This document shows positions 10,408 to 21,557 of a stretch of 50,731 nucleotides of DNA, piece after piece. Position numbers and translations under genes: made by a program. The notes below the pieces were generated by a model, which worked only from the letters and a program-made list of their open reading frames with translations, did no database searches and was not told the DNA's origin. The stretch covers positions 1 to 50,731 of the forward strand of contig JAOPGA020000444.1 in assembly GCA_026419775.2 (NCBI GenBank). The letters are read 5' to 3'. Position 1 is the first letter of the stretch. Each line of letters starts with the position of its first letter. The DNA is from Acrasis kona. Lineage: Eukaryota > Heterolobosea > Eutetramitea > Acrasida > Acrasidae.

Positions 10408-12922
10408 ATGGTGTCCTGTGTTCATTCTACTGCTTCCCTCTCAGGAAATCTGACCGTTACAACATTTGGTGGTTCTAGGAGGCCCACCACGCCAATGCTA
10501 TCACCCCTTCACTACACCTTTAAGACACCTCCAACACATCCTCGAAATAGTGAAATAGTTAGGAAGAACGTTAAGAATGTAGGTGAAGCGTATCGGTCTC
10601 CCAAAAAGCAGAACACGTCAAAGCAAGCTCCTATCGCTAAACCTGCCCACCCTGTAATTATTTTAGGTGAAAATCTCGATGATATAGCAGGATCGCCCGT
10701 CACACCAACAAATGTCAACAGGAACAGACATGTACAATTCACACCACACAAAACACCCATTATATCACCTTCAAACTTTCGCACTCCGAAGCGCAACAAC
10801 AACACAACACTTCTCGAAATGGCAACACCAACCCCATTCAAAAGCACTGGGGCAATTTCAGCACAATATAAGAATTATGTTTCGAAGCCAATGTCTCAAC
10901 CTGAGGAGTGGTTCCAAACTCCAAGCACCCCACTTCCTGCAGAAGTAACAGAACGAACTAAGCCTAATAATAGTTCACGTCGATCCATAAAAACAGCAAA
11001 AGTAGAGTATGTATTCGTAACAGACAAGGATTTGTTTCAAATGGAGCTCAACGAACAACAAATCAAAAGAGATGAAATCTTTAGAATGAAAACAGAGGCA
11101 TGTCAGGCGTTGCACAACGGTTTGTTTGACGAAGCAATTGAAAAAGTATGTAAATGTACACAAGACATCTAACTCAATGAAGGGATTAGAATGTTATAAT
11201 GTGATTTCAGACCACTACGGACCCGAAAATGTCGACGCTGTTTACATACGGCTATTACTTGGAGAAGCCTATACTCATGCCGTAAGTCCCTTGAAAAATT
11301 ACATTTGATCATCACTACAACAGGGTTCATTTGAATCTGCCATGGAAGCGCTTACAGATGCAGAAAAGATTATGAACAATAGTCCTCATTGTGACGAATA
11401 CGTATTATACTCAATGTTATGTAGCTCTGATATTGGCTATCTACACCGACTACAAGGACGCCTACAACCAGCCCTACAGGCCTACGAGAAGGTTCTCTCC
11501 ATGAAAATCAAACAATACGGACATGACTCTGTGGTATGGCTCTTGTTGCAAATTAATCATTAACAATAGGAATCGGCTACTACTTACAACCATATCGGCT
11601 TGGTGCTGACGTCTCTGGGTCAATTCGAAAAAGCTCTCACAACCCTTCAAGCAGCATTAAACATTAGACAAGAATTGTTGGGAAGGAATCACATTGAAAC
11701 AGCAACCATACACAACAACATTGGAAACGTTTATTTGTACATGGGACATTTTGAACAAGCACTCGACCAATATTTTATGGGAAGAAACATTATTGAAGAA
11801 AATAATTTATTAGATCATCCCGATCTCGGCACCTGCTACAACAACATGGGAACAGCACTCAAAGAGTTGGCCATGTACGATCAAGCCATCGTCATGTACG
11901 AGAAGGCACAGAACTTGAGAGAACGAATTCTAGGTACGGATCACTCCCACACTGCGGCATGTTACTTACTGATTGGTAATTTGTACTTGTGCTCTGGTGA
12001 TTTGAAGAGTGCGTTGGAATACATGGAACATGCTCTCAAGATTAGAAGGTCCATTTGTGCTTCCGACGGAGATGGTGAGGATAATTTGGATGTTGCAATG
12101 TGTTGTGGTGCGATAGGCAGTGTTTTAGTCAAGCAAAATAAATGTCAGGAGGCACTTGTTCACTTTCAACGTGCTCGTTTAATAAATGAACGTTTGTTGG
12201 GTCCAGAACATCCAGATACGCATCAATGTGATGAAAATATTGCTAATTGTTTCTTGTTGGTCGGTAAATGTTCCGATGCTCTAAAATTAATGGTTAAGAT
12301 TGCCAGACATAAACGTAGGCATCATGGTAATCTTCATCCTTGCACTGCTACCATTTACAATAATATTGGTAACGTGTTGAGATTACAAGGCAGAGATGAC
12401 GAGGCACTGAAAATGTATACCCGTGCAAAAGATATCTTCGAATCTGTTTATGGTTTTGAACATTCTTCCACGGCTGTCTTATATGCAAATCTTGGAAATT
12501 TGCATTATGTACAGGGGAAGTTGGAGGAAGCCTTTAAAGTTTATACTTTGGTTTATTCTATTAGGGTCCAGGTTCTGGGAAAGAATCACTTTGACAGCAT
12601 CATGACAATGAAACAAATTGCAATGGTCGAGCTAGAGATGTGTAGGTATGATAAGGCTTACGAAAGAATGTTATTGGCAAGGCAACTCTTGACTGAAAAT
12701 GTAGGTCTAAACTCCCATCCAGAGGTTGCTGAGATTAATAAGCAAATTGCTCTCATCGTACGTAAGAGTGGCGGTGTGGGTATTGACAAGAGTAAAATGC
12801 ATAACACAGTGTCGCAGGCCAACACGTTGTCCTCAACGGGGTTGTCTGTAACCGCAAATAAGAGCATAAAATCATCACTGTACGAGAGTAGTAGGACAAG
12901 CATGCGAAGTACTCTAAAGTGA
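10408..12922 (+). CDS. TPR protein, kinesin-light-chain-like
   Basis: Exons 10408-11145, 11183-11281, 11324-11533 and 11570-12922 join in phase (introns of 37, 42 and 36 nt) to about 799 residues. The first ~220 residues are Pro/Thr/Ser-rich and probably disordered. From about residue 240 there are roughly ten 42-residue TPR units of the kinesin-light-chain type, seen as repeats of ATIHNNIGNVYLYMGHFEQA and LLGPEHPDTHQCDENIANCF, with the GxxHPDT spacing. The C-terminal tail is Ser-rich. KLC-type TPRs bind peptide cargo or scaffold partners. The N-terminal heptad coiled coil of true kinesin light chains is not seen, so this is a TPR scaffold rather than a proven KLC. The ATG at 10408 is the first in frame. 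Confidence 0.85.
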
Positions 12923-13078
12923 TCTCTAGGTCGATGATTCTAGGAAAGAATATTTAGGACGGTAGGGTTGAAAAGGAAATTTGAATGTGCTGTCCACAAA
13001 TAGTAGAAGAACAATAAACTAGGTTGTTCAGATCATGATTTGTAATTTTGTAAAGTTTGAAACTTCGGAACATCGAAC

Positions 13079-15393
13079 ATGAATAACCTCAGGGTTGTTG
13101 TAGTGGGAGACAAGGGTGTTGGTGAGTTTTGTCATTTCGATCCGCTGTTCATTTTCAAACAGGAAAATCCACTTTGATACAAAAGATAATAACAGTGCTG
13201 CAATCTAGTGGTTCTGAGGACACAGTGTATGTCAAGGGCTAAACTAAACTCGATCTAACGACCAATACAGAAAAAGAGATGGAACTTCTTATACTATTAA
13301 ATTTCAAGACACAACCACCATTGAGATTGATGAGGTTAATGGTTCGTCACGTTGCACAAACTGATCATCCTACATTTATAGAGCTAGAACAAACGCTTAA
13401 ATTCAGCAGAGTACAAGTATTCTTGGTCTGCTTCTCATTCTCTGACGAGAACAGTTTCCTTAATGTACAAAATTGGGCAAATGAAACAAAAGAAGCGAGC
13501 CCACAGGCCACAATAGTGCTTCTTGGATTGCAATCAGACGTGAGCGACTACAATGATGACGTCTTTGATGGAGAGGAGCTGAGGGACATGATAAATGCAA
13601 GGATATATAGAAAATTCAGTCATAACGACAATCCCATGAAACTTCTTGGCGAAATTACTCACGCAAGAGAGAATGACTTTGATGAGGAATTGGTCACACC
13701 TGGTACGGAACGCATTGAAACCAGCGTAAGTAAGCCTGATGATGGACTTTTAATGACCTTCTAGAAATGGGAAGATGAAGAGACTAAAAGCACCGAAGAA
13801 AAAAAGTCGGTGAGACCCTACGCAGAGAGAAACCTAGGTCTCATTGGTTGCAAAAATAGAAAACCAACTGCCTCGGCTAAACTTCGTGATTTCCACAAGG
13901 CGGTTGGAATAGCAGTAGACTTTCAAGTAAGCATCATGCATCATCACATAACACCGATCTCATCTTTAGAAACTGTTTGGAAGTACCAAGTTATCCGATT
14001 GTAAAGTGGTGATACGAACGGAGGATGGCATGGACGAATATAAGCTACCGTGTCATCGCGTAGTCCTTGCCGCACGTAGTCCAGTCTTGAAATCAATGTT
14101 GTATCCAAATGACGGCAACAAGGACGTAAGTAGAATGACACCTACTGAGTGCTAACTGTTATAGTTTGAAGTGGTGCTTGAGGGAGTCTACAACAAGAAT
14201 GTGTTGGAACAATTCGTCAAGTACCTGTACACTGATACGCTTTGGGAACACTTTGATCAAGAAGTTAGAGAGGGATTGGTATTGTTGGCTGATCGTTACA
14301 AGATTGGAAGTCTCAAGAGTACGATTGATTCTTCACTGTTCACACTCACACGAAATAGTTGCTTGTGGATTGTTTGCAAGAGAAAACACCACAGAACAAA
14401 ACTGGCTTGAAATTTACAACTTTGCAAAGTCCTATCGTGAGGAGGCCCTTTGCTCACAGGCGCTAGAAATCCCTGCTGCCATTCTGCCAGAGCTCTACGA
14501 AAACAAGACATTCCTGGCGCTTCCATTCGACATTATGGACGATCTGCTTGGAAGGGATGATTTGTGCTTGAACGAGAAGTTCTTGTTAAAGATGGTTTGT
14601 GAGTGGGGAGAGGAACCTGGGAGAACAGAACAAGTCAAATTGCTGCTCAAAAAGGTTCGCATTCAATTCCATTCCATTATTCACACGAATAGATTAGGTA
14701 TCCATTAATGGGTGCAAAGACTCTTGTGGATGAAATCAAAGGAAATCCACTCGTACCCCACGAGGACTACATTAGTGCGTTGGAATACTTTGCTTGTCCA
14801 AGATTGTTCAAGGATGTGTTGAAGACCAATCCAAAGTATAGAACCAGAAGAGGAGCATGTCAGTTCGGATGGGATAACACTGGAATGACCAATATATTAA
14901 TCACCAACTTTGATAAAACCATCAGAAAGACTGGAGTGAACCAATGGGATTGCATGGTGTTGAGCGATGCAAGCATGTCGTCTGGTCTGCAGGTAAGGAA
15001 TGCTTTTGAATCATGCATTAACGTTTATAGTATTGGCAGATCAAGATTGACGTGTTGAATGGAGACAAATCAGGACTGGCACTGGGATTCACTTCGGATC
15101 GTAACTTGGGATACAGCAGCTACAATGCTTGTTGTTCTTTGAGCATGTCGGGTGGCGCTTACTTTTGTACCGCCGCTCCAAACACTCCTTCCATCAATCA
15201 AGGAGATATCATTGGTTTTGTGGTGGACTTCCAGAATGACGAATCAAAAATTTATCAGAATGGAAGATTGATTCAAACAGGAACTCAAAAGCCCAGCACT
15301 TTGGGCGAAGTGTGGGCGGTGGCCTTTTTGTACTACAGCGACGATCAAATTTCACTGGTGGATGACATTAATTTAAATGAGTTGATTGATTAA
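13079..15393 (+). CDS. Ras-like GTPase-BTB-BACK-SPRY fusion protein
   Basis: Ten exons join in phase: 13079-13121, 13163-13226, 13271-13341, 13382-13725, 13765-13926, 13970-14125, 14165-14318, 14359-14654, 14693-14992 and 15031-15393 (about 650 residues). The N-terminus is a Ras/Rho-type fold with an intact P-loop, VVVVGDKGVGKSTL, and the strand VFLVCFSFSD. The DxxG switch II motif is replaced (FQDTTTIEI) and NKxD is absent (LLGLQSDVSD), so hydrolysis is doubtful. Residues ~229-335 are BTB (KLPCHRVVLAARSPVLKSML), then BACK (LLLKKIRYPLMGAKTL), then SPRY (about 500-645; GDIIGFVVDFQNDESKIYQN). BTB-BACK proteins are usually CUL3 adaptors, and SPRY would bind the substrate. It recalls RhoBTB with an added SPRY. 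Internal borders are phase-supported; the intron at 13342-13381 could be shifted a few bases. Confidence 0.82.
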
Positions 15394-15400
15394 AATGTTT

Positions 15401-17617
15401 TTAATAACCTTCCCTTACATTTTCTTGTTTGTTCTCTTGCATAAGTTTCTGGAGGGACTCGCTGCACCTTACTTGATAATCCACATTGTTGCTATTGAGG
15501 GACAACTCTTGGTCAATAAGGTATGAGTGATGGATTGTATCAATAGCTGTACTGTACACATTTAAAAATAATGAAGACACATGGTACGATGTAATAAAAA
15601 CAATCACAACCACTAAAATTGGAGTGGGTGTTGACACTGTACCATCGAATGACATGAGACTACTTTGTTTGGTCATGCAATAGGCTGCAAAGCTCGTAAT
15701 GCACGAGATACAGCATTTTGCAAACAATATTACGAGGTCCCCTATCCAATCCACAACAGCCATTTGATCTGCATTGCGTGATATCAAGTTGGCAGCAGAT
15801 CGGCTAGAATTCCAAAAGTTATCTCCGTAAATTGCAATTTGAATGTAGGCGTGACGAGTGATCCAACGCACGATCGCATTGAACAAGGATATAATAATTC
15901 TGATCAGCCAACCAAAGCACCTTACAATCCAATTGTCATTTGAAAGTTTTTCAAGACGTCGAACAGCATGTCTGAGCAGGAAGGATATAAATTCTGCAGA
16001 GCCCAAGACAAAAGAAGCAAAAGCAACGCTGCCCAAATGATATACAATTAACCTGCCAAATGCACGGCAGACAGGAAAGGTCAAGTACAATTTATTCTTT
16101 TGAGATTTTTCTGGGGTCCAGTAATACTCTGCAATTGCACTGGCTACACACACTTTTAGAATACCATTCCAAAATTCAACAAACCAAAAATAACCAAACA
16201 AATGATATGCAAACACGAGACGGTAGGATAAATCCCAATCCATCACGCTGGTCATGTCGCTTATACGGACTCCACCACTACTCCACATGTACAGACTAGC
16301 CACAAACCAATAAATTACAAAACAAGCAAATCCAGAAAACATCAAGAACGGAAGAAGAAACAATTGAGGAACACAAGATACTGCTGCAGCTGCCTCCCTT
16401 AATATTCCAACGCTCCTCGAGATCCTCTTTACATTCAACAAGATTAACAATACAAACAAGGCATCCACAATGAATAAAATAGTTCCAAATGTTACATATA
16501 CTTGCTTGCTTATATAGTTCTTGTTAAGAAGTCTACCCAGACCTGCTTTTGGATAATTCTAAAAAAGTGTCAGCACCTCACCAGGTGTCATGCATGTGAA
16601 ACTTACAATTTCGAATCCTTCAAGCAAACCAACGGCACCCATCACAGTAATACCAGCAATGGTTAGGAAAACACTTGTCCAAACAAACACATGCGCCAAG
16701 TGTCTAATGACAAACAAGAAGATTACGGATGATACAAGAGAAAACACAACAACAGATATTAAAATAACTTTCCAGTTCTTCAAAACATCTCCCCACATTT
16801 CGGTGGCCATTTCCTCTATAGTGTTCAACTTATCAAAAATGGTGGATCCCATCAGGCTAGAATCTGCAGTGATGTTGGATTTTGTGCGTGTCGTCGTTGG
16901 GATGCATCGATGTAATAAAGTACGATATTCCAAGTTCATGTATCTGTACGCTTGTTGTACCAGTGGTGATGGATAAGTCTCCAAATCATCTATTCGCTTT
17001 GTTGTGCAAATGAGTGATCCGTTGCTGGAGGGTAACAACTGTGGTGGACAGAACGATTGTGTGGATGGTTTCTCTATGCTCTCCGTTATAACATCTCCCT
17101 CCATCAACTGTCCATCTTGATCAATTTCGCTGTTAGGTTGCCTTCCTGGGCAATAACTGACGCAAACCCCTCCGTATTGGATTGGCTTTGAAATGTCCAT
17201 ATACCATAAGTAAGTCCTTGTCGAAAGATCTTCATTTGAATACTGTTCGTTGGCCTTGCGAACTTTATCTTGACATGCCTGGCTATTTACGTCCTCCTTA
17301 CAATCTTTATCCGAAGGTAGTGTGCTGATTGTGTTATATTGGCTACCGCATGTTCTTCCCAAATAATCAGTTGGCCGTATAAGTTTAGTAGGATTCCCTC
17401 TTTGTATTGCAGAAAATCCTAATAGAAAAAGTCCTATTATAAATACTATAAACAATATAAGGAACAATGCATCCTGGCATGGCCTTCTACTCATTTGAAA
17501 TGGAGTCACAAGTGTACCAGAAAATTGGACTTGTTTGTTCTGGTGCTCATCTTCATAATCTTCTTCCAATGGTTCATTCTCATTGTCGAAATGTTCGACC
17601 ACAGGAGTGTATTGCAT
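15401..17617 (-). CDS. Choline-transporter-like protein (CTL/SLC44 family)
   Basis: Two exons on the minus strand, 17617-16607 and 16558-15401, are joined across a 48-nt intron (GTAAGT...TTTTAG) that restores the frame; the protein has about 722 residues, usual for CTLs. The N-terminus is acidic and cytosolic. The first span is ALFLILFIVFIIGLFLLG, followed by a large extracellular loop with paired cysteines (LGRTCGSQ, DKDC, SQACQDK, VCVSYCPG). About nine further spans follow, including FSGFACFVIYWFVASLYMW. The C-terminal family region with an amphipathic arm (IAEYYWTPEK, FPVCRAFGRLIVYHLGSVAF) is clear. CTLs move choline or ethanolamine across plasma or mitochondrial membranes. The stop lies 7 bp from the convergent upstream gene's stop. 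Confidence 0.9.
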
Positions 17618-17716
17618 TTAGTTTTGTTTATTTTTAATCTAGTCAACTTCAAAATATCAAACAATGAGGTCATTTTTAAAATAAATTAGTGATGGTGTTG
17701 TGTTTATTTTTTACAT

Positions 17717-18481
17717 TTAATATCTACGACTAACAATGTTGCTTAGTGCGGCAAAGAACACCAAAGCACCCGTAATAATCCATAAAATACTTGCTGCATT
17801 GTCAAAATCTACGCTCAAAACAACGTAAAGTGCAGCACCAACAACGAGTGTAACGGATGCTATTAGATATAAACTGGCTCCGAGGGCATAAAATACTCCA
17901 AGTGTCTTGTCCTTGTTGGTCATTGTGTTCCAGCTAGAGTTGACAAGTCTAGATACCATAACGTAGAAGCGCAATAAACTGGCCAAAAAGAAGAATCCTG
18001 CCCCGACGACAAATAGAATTAGACCTGCAAAGTCTGTTCCATCAACGTTGGTGTAGGGTCCAATATATAAGGACGCTCCAAGAACAAGCAAGACTGTTGC
18101 GATAAGATATCCAATAGAATGTGTGAACGAAAGTCCGTCGTGGATTTTTTTATCTTTAAGTAGCTTTGTGAAGGTACTTGCAATAATGCTTAGTCCGGCA
18201 CCGACCCACAAACTATATGCTATGACGTATAGAATAGCCGCCGCTAAAAGCCTTCGACCTAAGAAGCACCCTGCTCCTGCTATCAAAACTGGTGAACCAA
18301 GTAAAAATTGGAGCTCTGCGAGAAGTGTCTGTATACTGGCAAAGAAGTTGAACACTCTTTTAATTGTTGATTGCTTGGCAGGTTGTTGTGTGACATATGC
18401 TGTTGAACCTGGAACTGTCCCCACAACGTGGACTGGTTTATTTAGTGCTGTGGTTTGACTGGTGTATGCTGTTGTTGCCAT
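17717..18481 (-). CDS. Six-span membrane protein with internal repeats (YrhK-like?)
   Basis: Single-exon 254-residue protein starting at the ATG at 18481 (MATTAYTSQ); the frame extends upstream without an ATG. A ~45-residue Thr/Val-rich N-terminus precedes about six hydrophobic segments. Phrases such as LVLGASLYIGPY and YALGASLYLIASVTLV recur, so it looks like an ancient internal duplication. The pattern of paired spans with a G-x-x-L/F-Y-x-x-G/A motif recalls YrhK-type membrane domains, but I cannot confirm the family. No catalytic or transport motif is visible. Confidence 0.75.
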   Translation of the reverse strand: MATTAYTSQTTALNKPVHVVGTVPGSTAYVTQQPAKQSTIKRVFNFFASIQTLLAELQFLLGSPVLIAGAGCFLGRRLLAAAILYVIAYSLWVGAGLSIIASTFTKLLKDKKIHDGLSFTHSIGYLIATVLLVLGASLYIGPYTNVDGTDFAGLILFVVGAGFFFLASLLRFYVMVSRLVNSSWNTMTNKDKTLGVFYALGASLYLIASVTLVVGAALYVVLSVDFDNAASILWIITGALVFFAALSNIVSRRY

Positions 18482-18692
18482 TGTTTTCTGATTTATTTCT
18501 GAATCCGACAACAAATTTATTTATAAATACTTGTTTAGTCAAAAATAGAATATTTTAATTTTATTAATAATTACAGGTTAATTATGGAATAGCAAATCCT
18601 TTTTTATCATTACCACTATTACAATCATTAGCATACGACGGATATCCTTGACAAGAAAACAAAATCGTAGATAGTTGAATAATTAATTTATT

Positions 18693-19568
18693 TTAATCTA
18701 CTGACACTTCATCATTGTGATCAGACTCATTAAATTTGGTTTTAATGGAGGAAATCGTTGACAGTTTTTCCCCCTTGCCTCCGTATTCAACTGGAACAGA
18801 TTGGCCAATATACCCTGCAAGATATTCACCATATGATAAGATCGTAAACTTTTGCACTGTTTCTTTGCTTAAAAACACGGAAAGTGCTGTGAACATCCAA
18901 CCCATTACAATTGGTACATTGACGAAGAATTTTCTGCTCAATGTTTCTGGATAAAAGTTTTTAAAAGTATCAATTGCAACTTTAGTTGCTGCCTTTGTGT
19001 AGGGGTTTTGTCGAAGGAAGGAAACTTGAAGGTAATCGTGAATTTGGAAGGCTTGATATGGATCTACTCCTTTTCCGTAGTCAGGAATTGGTTTTGTCAC
19101 TTCACCTAGCTTGAGTTGTTCCAATGTGAGCTCCATTAGAGCCACTCGCCACCTCATGAATCCTTCAATATCCTCAAAAGTTTCTTTAAAGTCTTTAACA
19201 CTTCCGTAGATGTTAAATGCTGCAACATCTTGAGCATTGGTGCTGTCAGGGACGTTTTCAAGCGTTAATATATATCCAAGCCCTCCAAATCTCTTTTCAT
19301 CAAATACTTCATCCTTTGCTTTCAGTGGTTGGAACGACTTTCTCCATTTCAAAGTTGAAAGAAGCTGCTCTTTGGCCTTCTCTAAATCATTTGCATTCGC
19401 TCTTAAAAACTTTTGTAGAATTAATTTAACATGGAAAGGTGTGGAGTTCTTCAAATCTATTCCATAAACCTCATCATACTCAGCTTGATCTAGTATTGCT
19501 GGAAGAACTTCTATGAATTTCATCAGTGGGTGATCACTTTCTAGGGCTGGCCATTCTGGTTGTGACAT
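18693..19568 (-). CDS. CRAL-TRIO (Sec14-like) lipid-transfer protein, SFH5-like
   Basis: Single exon, 291 residues, ATG at 19568. Residues ~40-90 form the CRAL-TRIO N-terminal helical region (KLILQKFLRANANDLEKAKE, LKWRKSF). The lipid-binding domain follows, with FKNFYPETLSRKFFVNVPIV near residue 210, the canonical YPE-L motif, and SVPVEYGGKGEK near the C-terminus (usual P-x-x-Y/L-GG). It lacks other domains, as in yeast Sfh5. Such proteins exchange phosphatidylinositol, or in Sfh5 haem, between membranes; the ligand here cannot be inferred. Confidence 0.87.
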   Translation of the reverse strand: MSQPEWPALESDHPLMKFIEVLPAILDQAEYDEVYGIDLKNSTPFHVKLILQKFLRANANDLEKAKEQLLSTLKWRKSFQPLKAKDEVFDEKRFGGLGYILTLENVPDSTNAQDVAAFNIYGSVKDFKETFEDIEGFMRWRVALMELTLEQLKLGEVTKPIPDYGKGVDPYQAFQIHDYLQVSFLRQNPYTKAATKVAIDTFKNFYPETLSRKFFVNVPIVMGWMFTALSVFLSKETVQKFTILSYGEYLAGYIGQSVPVEYGGKGEKLSTISSIKTKFNESDHNDEVSVD

Positions 19569-19804
19569 TGTTTGTTTTCAAGGGGCGGAAAAACTACAAT
19601 TTCAACTCCGACAGGAAGAATGAATAAGAAGTTCAAGTTGTTTGTAAAAGTGTACTTCTTTCATATCTTGGTTATATTACAGTCATATTTAACACTTGCA
19701 GTTTTGGCTACTGTATCAGCTTGTTGTACTGATCAAAATTATTTAGACTAGACTTATCATCATTCTATTTTGTCACAGATTCAAGTTTGTTACAACAGGA
19801 GTTA

Positions 19805-20835
19805 ATGTCCGAACTCCCAACAACACCAACCGGGAGCAGATATTCACACTCTGGTCGTGAGGATGATCTAGACGATATAGAAAGATACAACCAGCCAATA
19901 GAATTAGAGCATGTTGATCTGTCCGACACAACAGGACTATTAGATGAAGAAAGCATTGATGATGATAATCATCCCATGGCAGATAGAAGGAGGGACTATT
20001 ATAAAGAAAATCCTGATAGATCCAAAATCCTTCACTACGTTCTAATATTGTTTACATTGTTTTTTATTGGTAAGTTAAGTGTTTAAAGAATCATCTTTTT
20101 AACCAGTAGGTGCGATATTACTGTTTTCTTATAGATTGCTCAACGGTACAACCACACCAGTGACACCACCCGTCACACTGACCTCTAAAATTAATTTACT
20201 TCTTGAGCAATCTTGGCCAGCAACCTTATGTTCCGTCTCAAATGCAACGCTTGTATCCTTTTGTCAGAAAAAACCCAACAACTTTGTGATTAGCAACTTA
20301 TCGCGATTAGATGGGTTAGCGTGTGATGAAAATACGGAATACGTCAATACTGATGAAATAAATACAACAACCGATTTATGGTTAAGGAATGCCACAAAAG
20401 ATTATAAAGGTACATTGATTAAAGTACATTATTGACACTTTAGCAGATAAACAACCCTATACTTGCATTCCTACTCGATTATCAAGCGAAACAAAACGGT
20501 TACATGACCCAAAAGTCTTGCTTGATTCTGTACTAAACACTAAAAACAAATTAATTGACGATGCTACTTTAAAACAGTTTTTAGACCGTCCAGTGCCAAT
20601 TAGTGAACTAATACAAAAGTTGGAAAACGAAAAAAAGTCCACGTTTATCGAGTGCTATGGTAACGATGAAAGAAAGAAAGTACTAAAAGTTTTCTCCTGT
20701 TTAGAGACTGTAGTAACCCAAAAGACTTCTGACTGGAAACAAATCACATGCTCAGAACAAACTTGGGAGGAGGGAGTGAAAAAACAAACTGCTACTTGCG
20801 GAACTTCAAATGTATTTATTGAAACTTTTAAATAA
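19805..20835 (+). CDS. Type II membrane protein with RNase T2-like, probably inactive, ectodomain
   Basis: Exons 19805-20069, 20107-20409 and 20444-20835 join in phase to 319 residues. An acidic ~80-residue cytosolic N-terminus is followed by one span (HYVLILFTLFFIVGAILLF), then an ectodomain with N-glycosylation sequons and paired cysteines. SWPATLC, then FCQKKPNNFVISNL, mirrors the RNase T2 start (WP-x-x-C, then C-x-x-x-PNNFTIHGLWP), and LDRPVPISELIQKLE, then FIECYG, then VLKVFSCLE, mirrors its C-terminal half. The catalytic HGLWP is replaced and no WxHEWxKHG is present, so I infer a non-catalytic homologue. An alternative 5' exon at 19620-19725, spliced to 19779 (53-nt intron), would add a hydrophobic N-terminus in frame. 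The membrane topology is well supported, the fold assignment moderately. Confidence 0.65.
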
Positions 20836-20862
20836 ACGTTACTATTAAAAAGTACAAATGAT

Positions 20863-21533
20863 CTAGTTGAAAAGTAAGGACCACGTAACGGCTACTTTCG
20901 CTACAACTTCATTGTTAGAATCTTTTACTTCGGCCTCTGTTTGATATGTAGCTTTTTTATCGTTCGAATTGTCAGGACCCGTTGGAACATCAGCAACAGA
21001 GGTACAGGAAACCCTTCCTCTTGCTTTCTTTACAAAATCTACTTTTAGATCGGTTGGAATGAACTTTCCTACACCATGCATTTGATTTGAAATGTTAAGT
21101 CTGTAACAGGTTAATGGTTAACAAAAAGTAGCTCGTACCCGATAGCAAACTCTGCAAGATTTATAATAGCAGCTAAATGTATACTTGAGAATGGGTTGCG
21201 CACACTAAATCTTTCATTCATGCTGACCTTTACAGAATTAATTTGATGATGGGTATTTGCATTACATACCTGAACTGAATTTACAGACATTGAGTCGATT
21301 ACAGGTGATATTGAGGCTGAGTATGGAGATGAGAAAAGTATCAAATAATGCATCAATGTAGTCCCCAAAATTGTGTTCCCCAGTGGGAGACTTCTAACTT
21401 TCTTCCATAAAGTGTACGGTCTTGGGTTTGTTTTTGAAAGCTTATACAAAGGAATAGCATAAAAATATATGAAACTCGGTATCAGTACTAATATGACCAA
21501 TACAGGCAGAGTCACAAATAGAAAGTGTATCAT
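20863..21533 (-). CDS. DUF4442 hotdog-like membrane-anchored protein
   Basis: Minus-strand exons 21533-21270, 21227-21139 and 21100-20863 give 196 residues. The first intron (21228-21269, 42 nt, GTATGT...AAAG) is a multiple of three with no stop, so it is invisible as a frame change; the second is 38 nt. An N-terminal signal-anchor (FLFVTLPVLVILVLIPSFIY) precedes the DUF4442 pattern: ERFSVRNPFSSIHLAAIINL (family: R-N-x-x-x-x-IHa-A-l-nl-E), and a C-terminal VDFVKKARGRVSCTS strand (family: hotdog sheet with A-x-G). DUF4442 proteins are relatives of acyl-CoA thioesterases with no settled function. It is convergent with the upstream gene (27 bp between stops) and divergent from RidA (24 bp between ATGs). 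Confidence 0.8.
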
Positions 21534-21557
21534 CTAAGGTTGACGAAAGAAATTGTA
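21534..21557. promoter_or_regulatory. 24-bp divergent start-to-start interval
   Basis: Only 24 bases separate the ATG of the DUF4442 gene (minus, 21533) from the ATG of RidA (plus, 21558). Both core promoters must therefore overlap the neighbouring gene's 5' coding sequence, or both mRNAs must be nearly leaderless. No TATA element is visible in the interval. Confidence 0.6.

Noticed and set aside
13279-13381. Separate small gene starting within the GTPase region
   Set aside because: The frame joins the upstream P-loop exons once a ~40-nt intron at 13342-13381 is removed.
14171-14410. Frame change inside the BTB region that looked like a broken gene
   Set aside because: A 40-nt intron (14319-14358, GTACGA...AAATAG) restores the phase and the normal BTB-to-BACK sequence, so the gene is intact.
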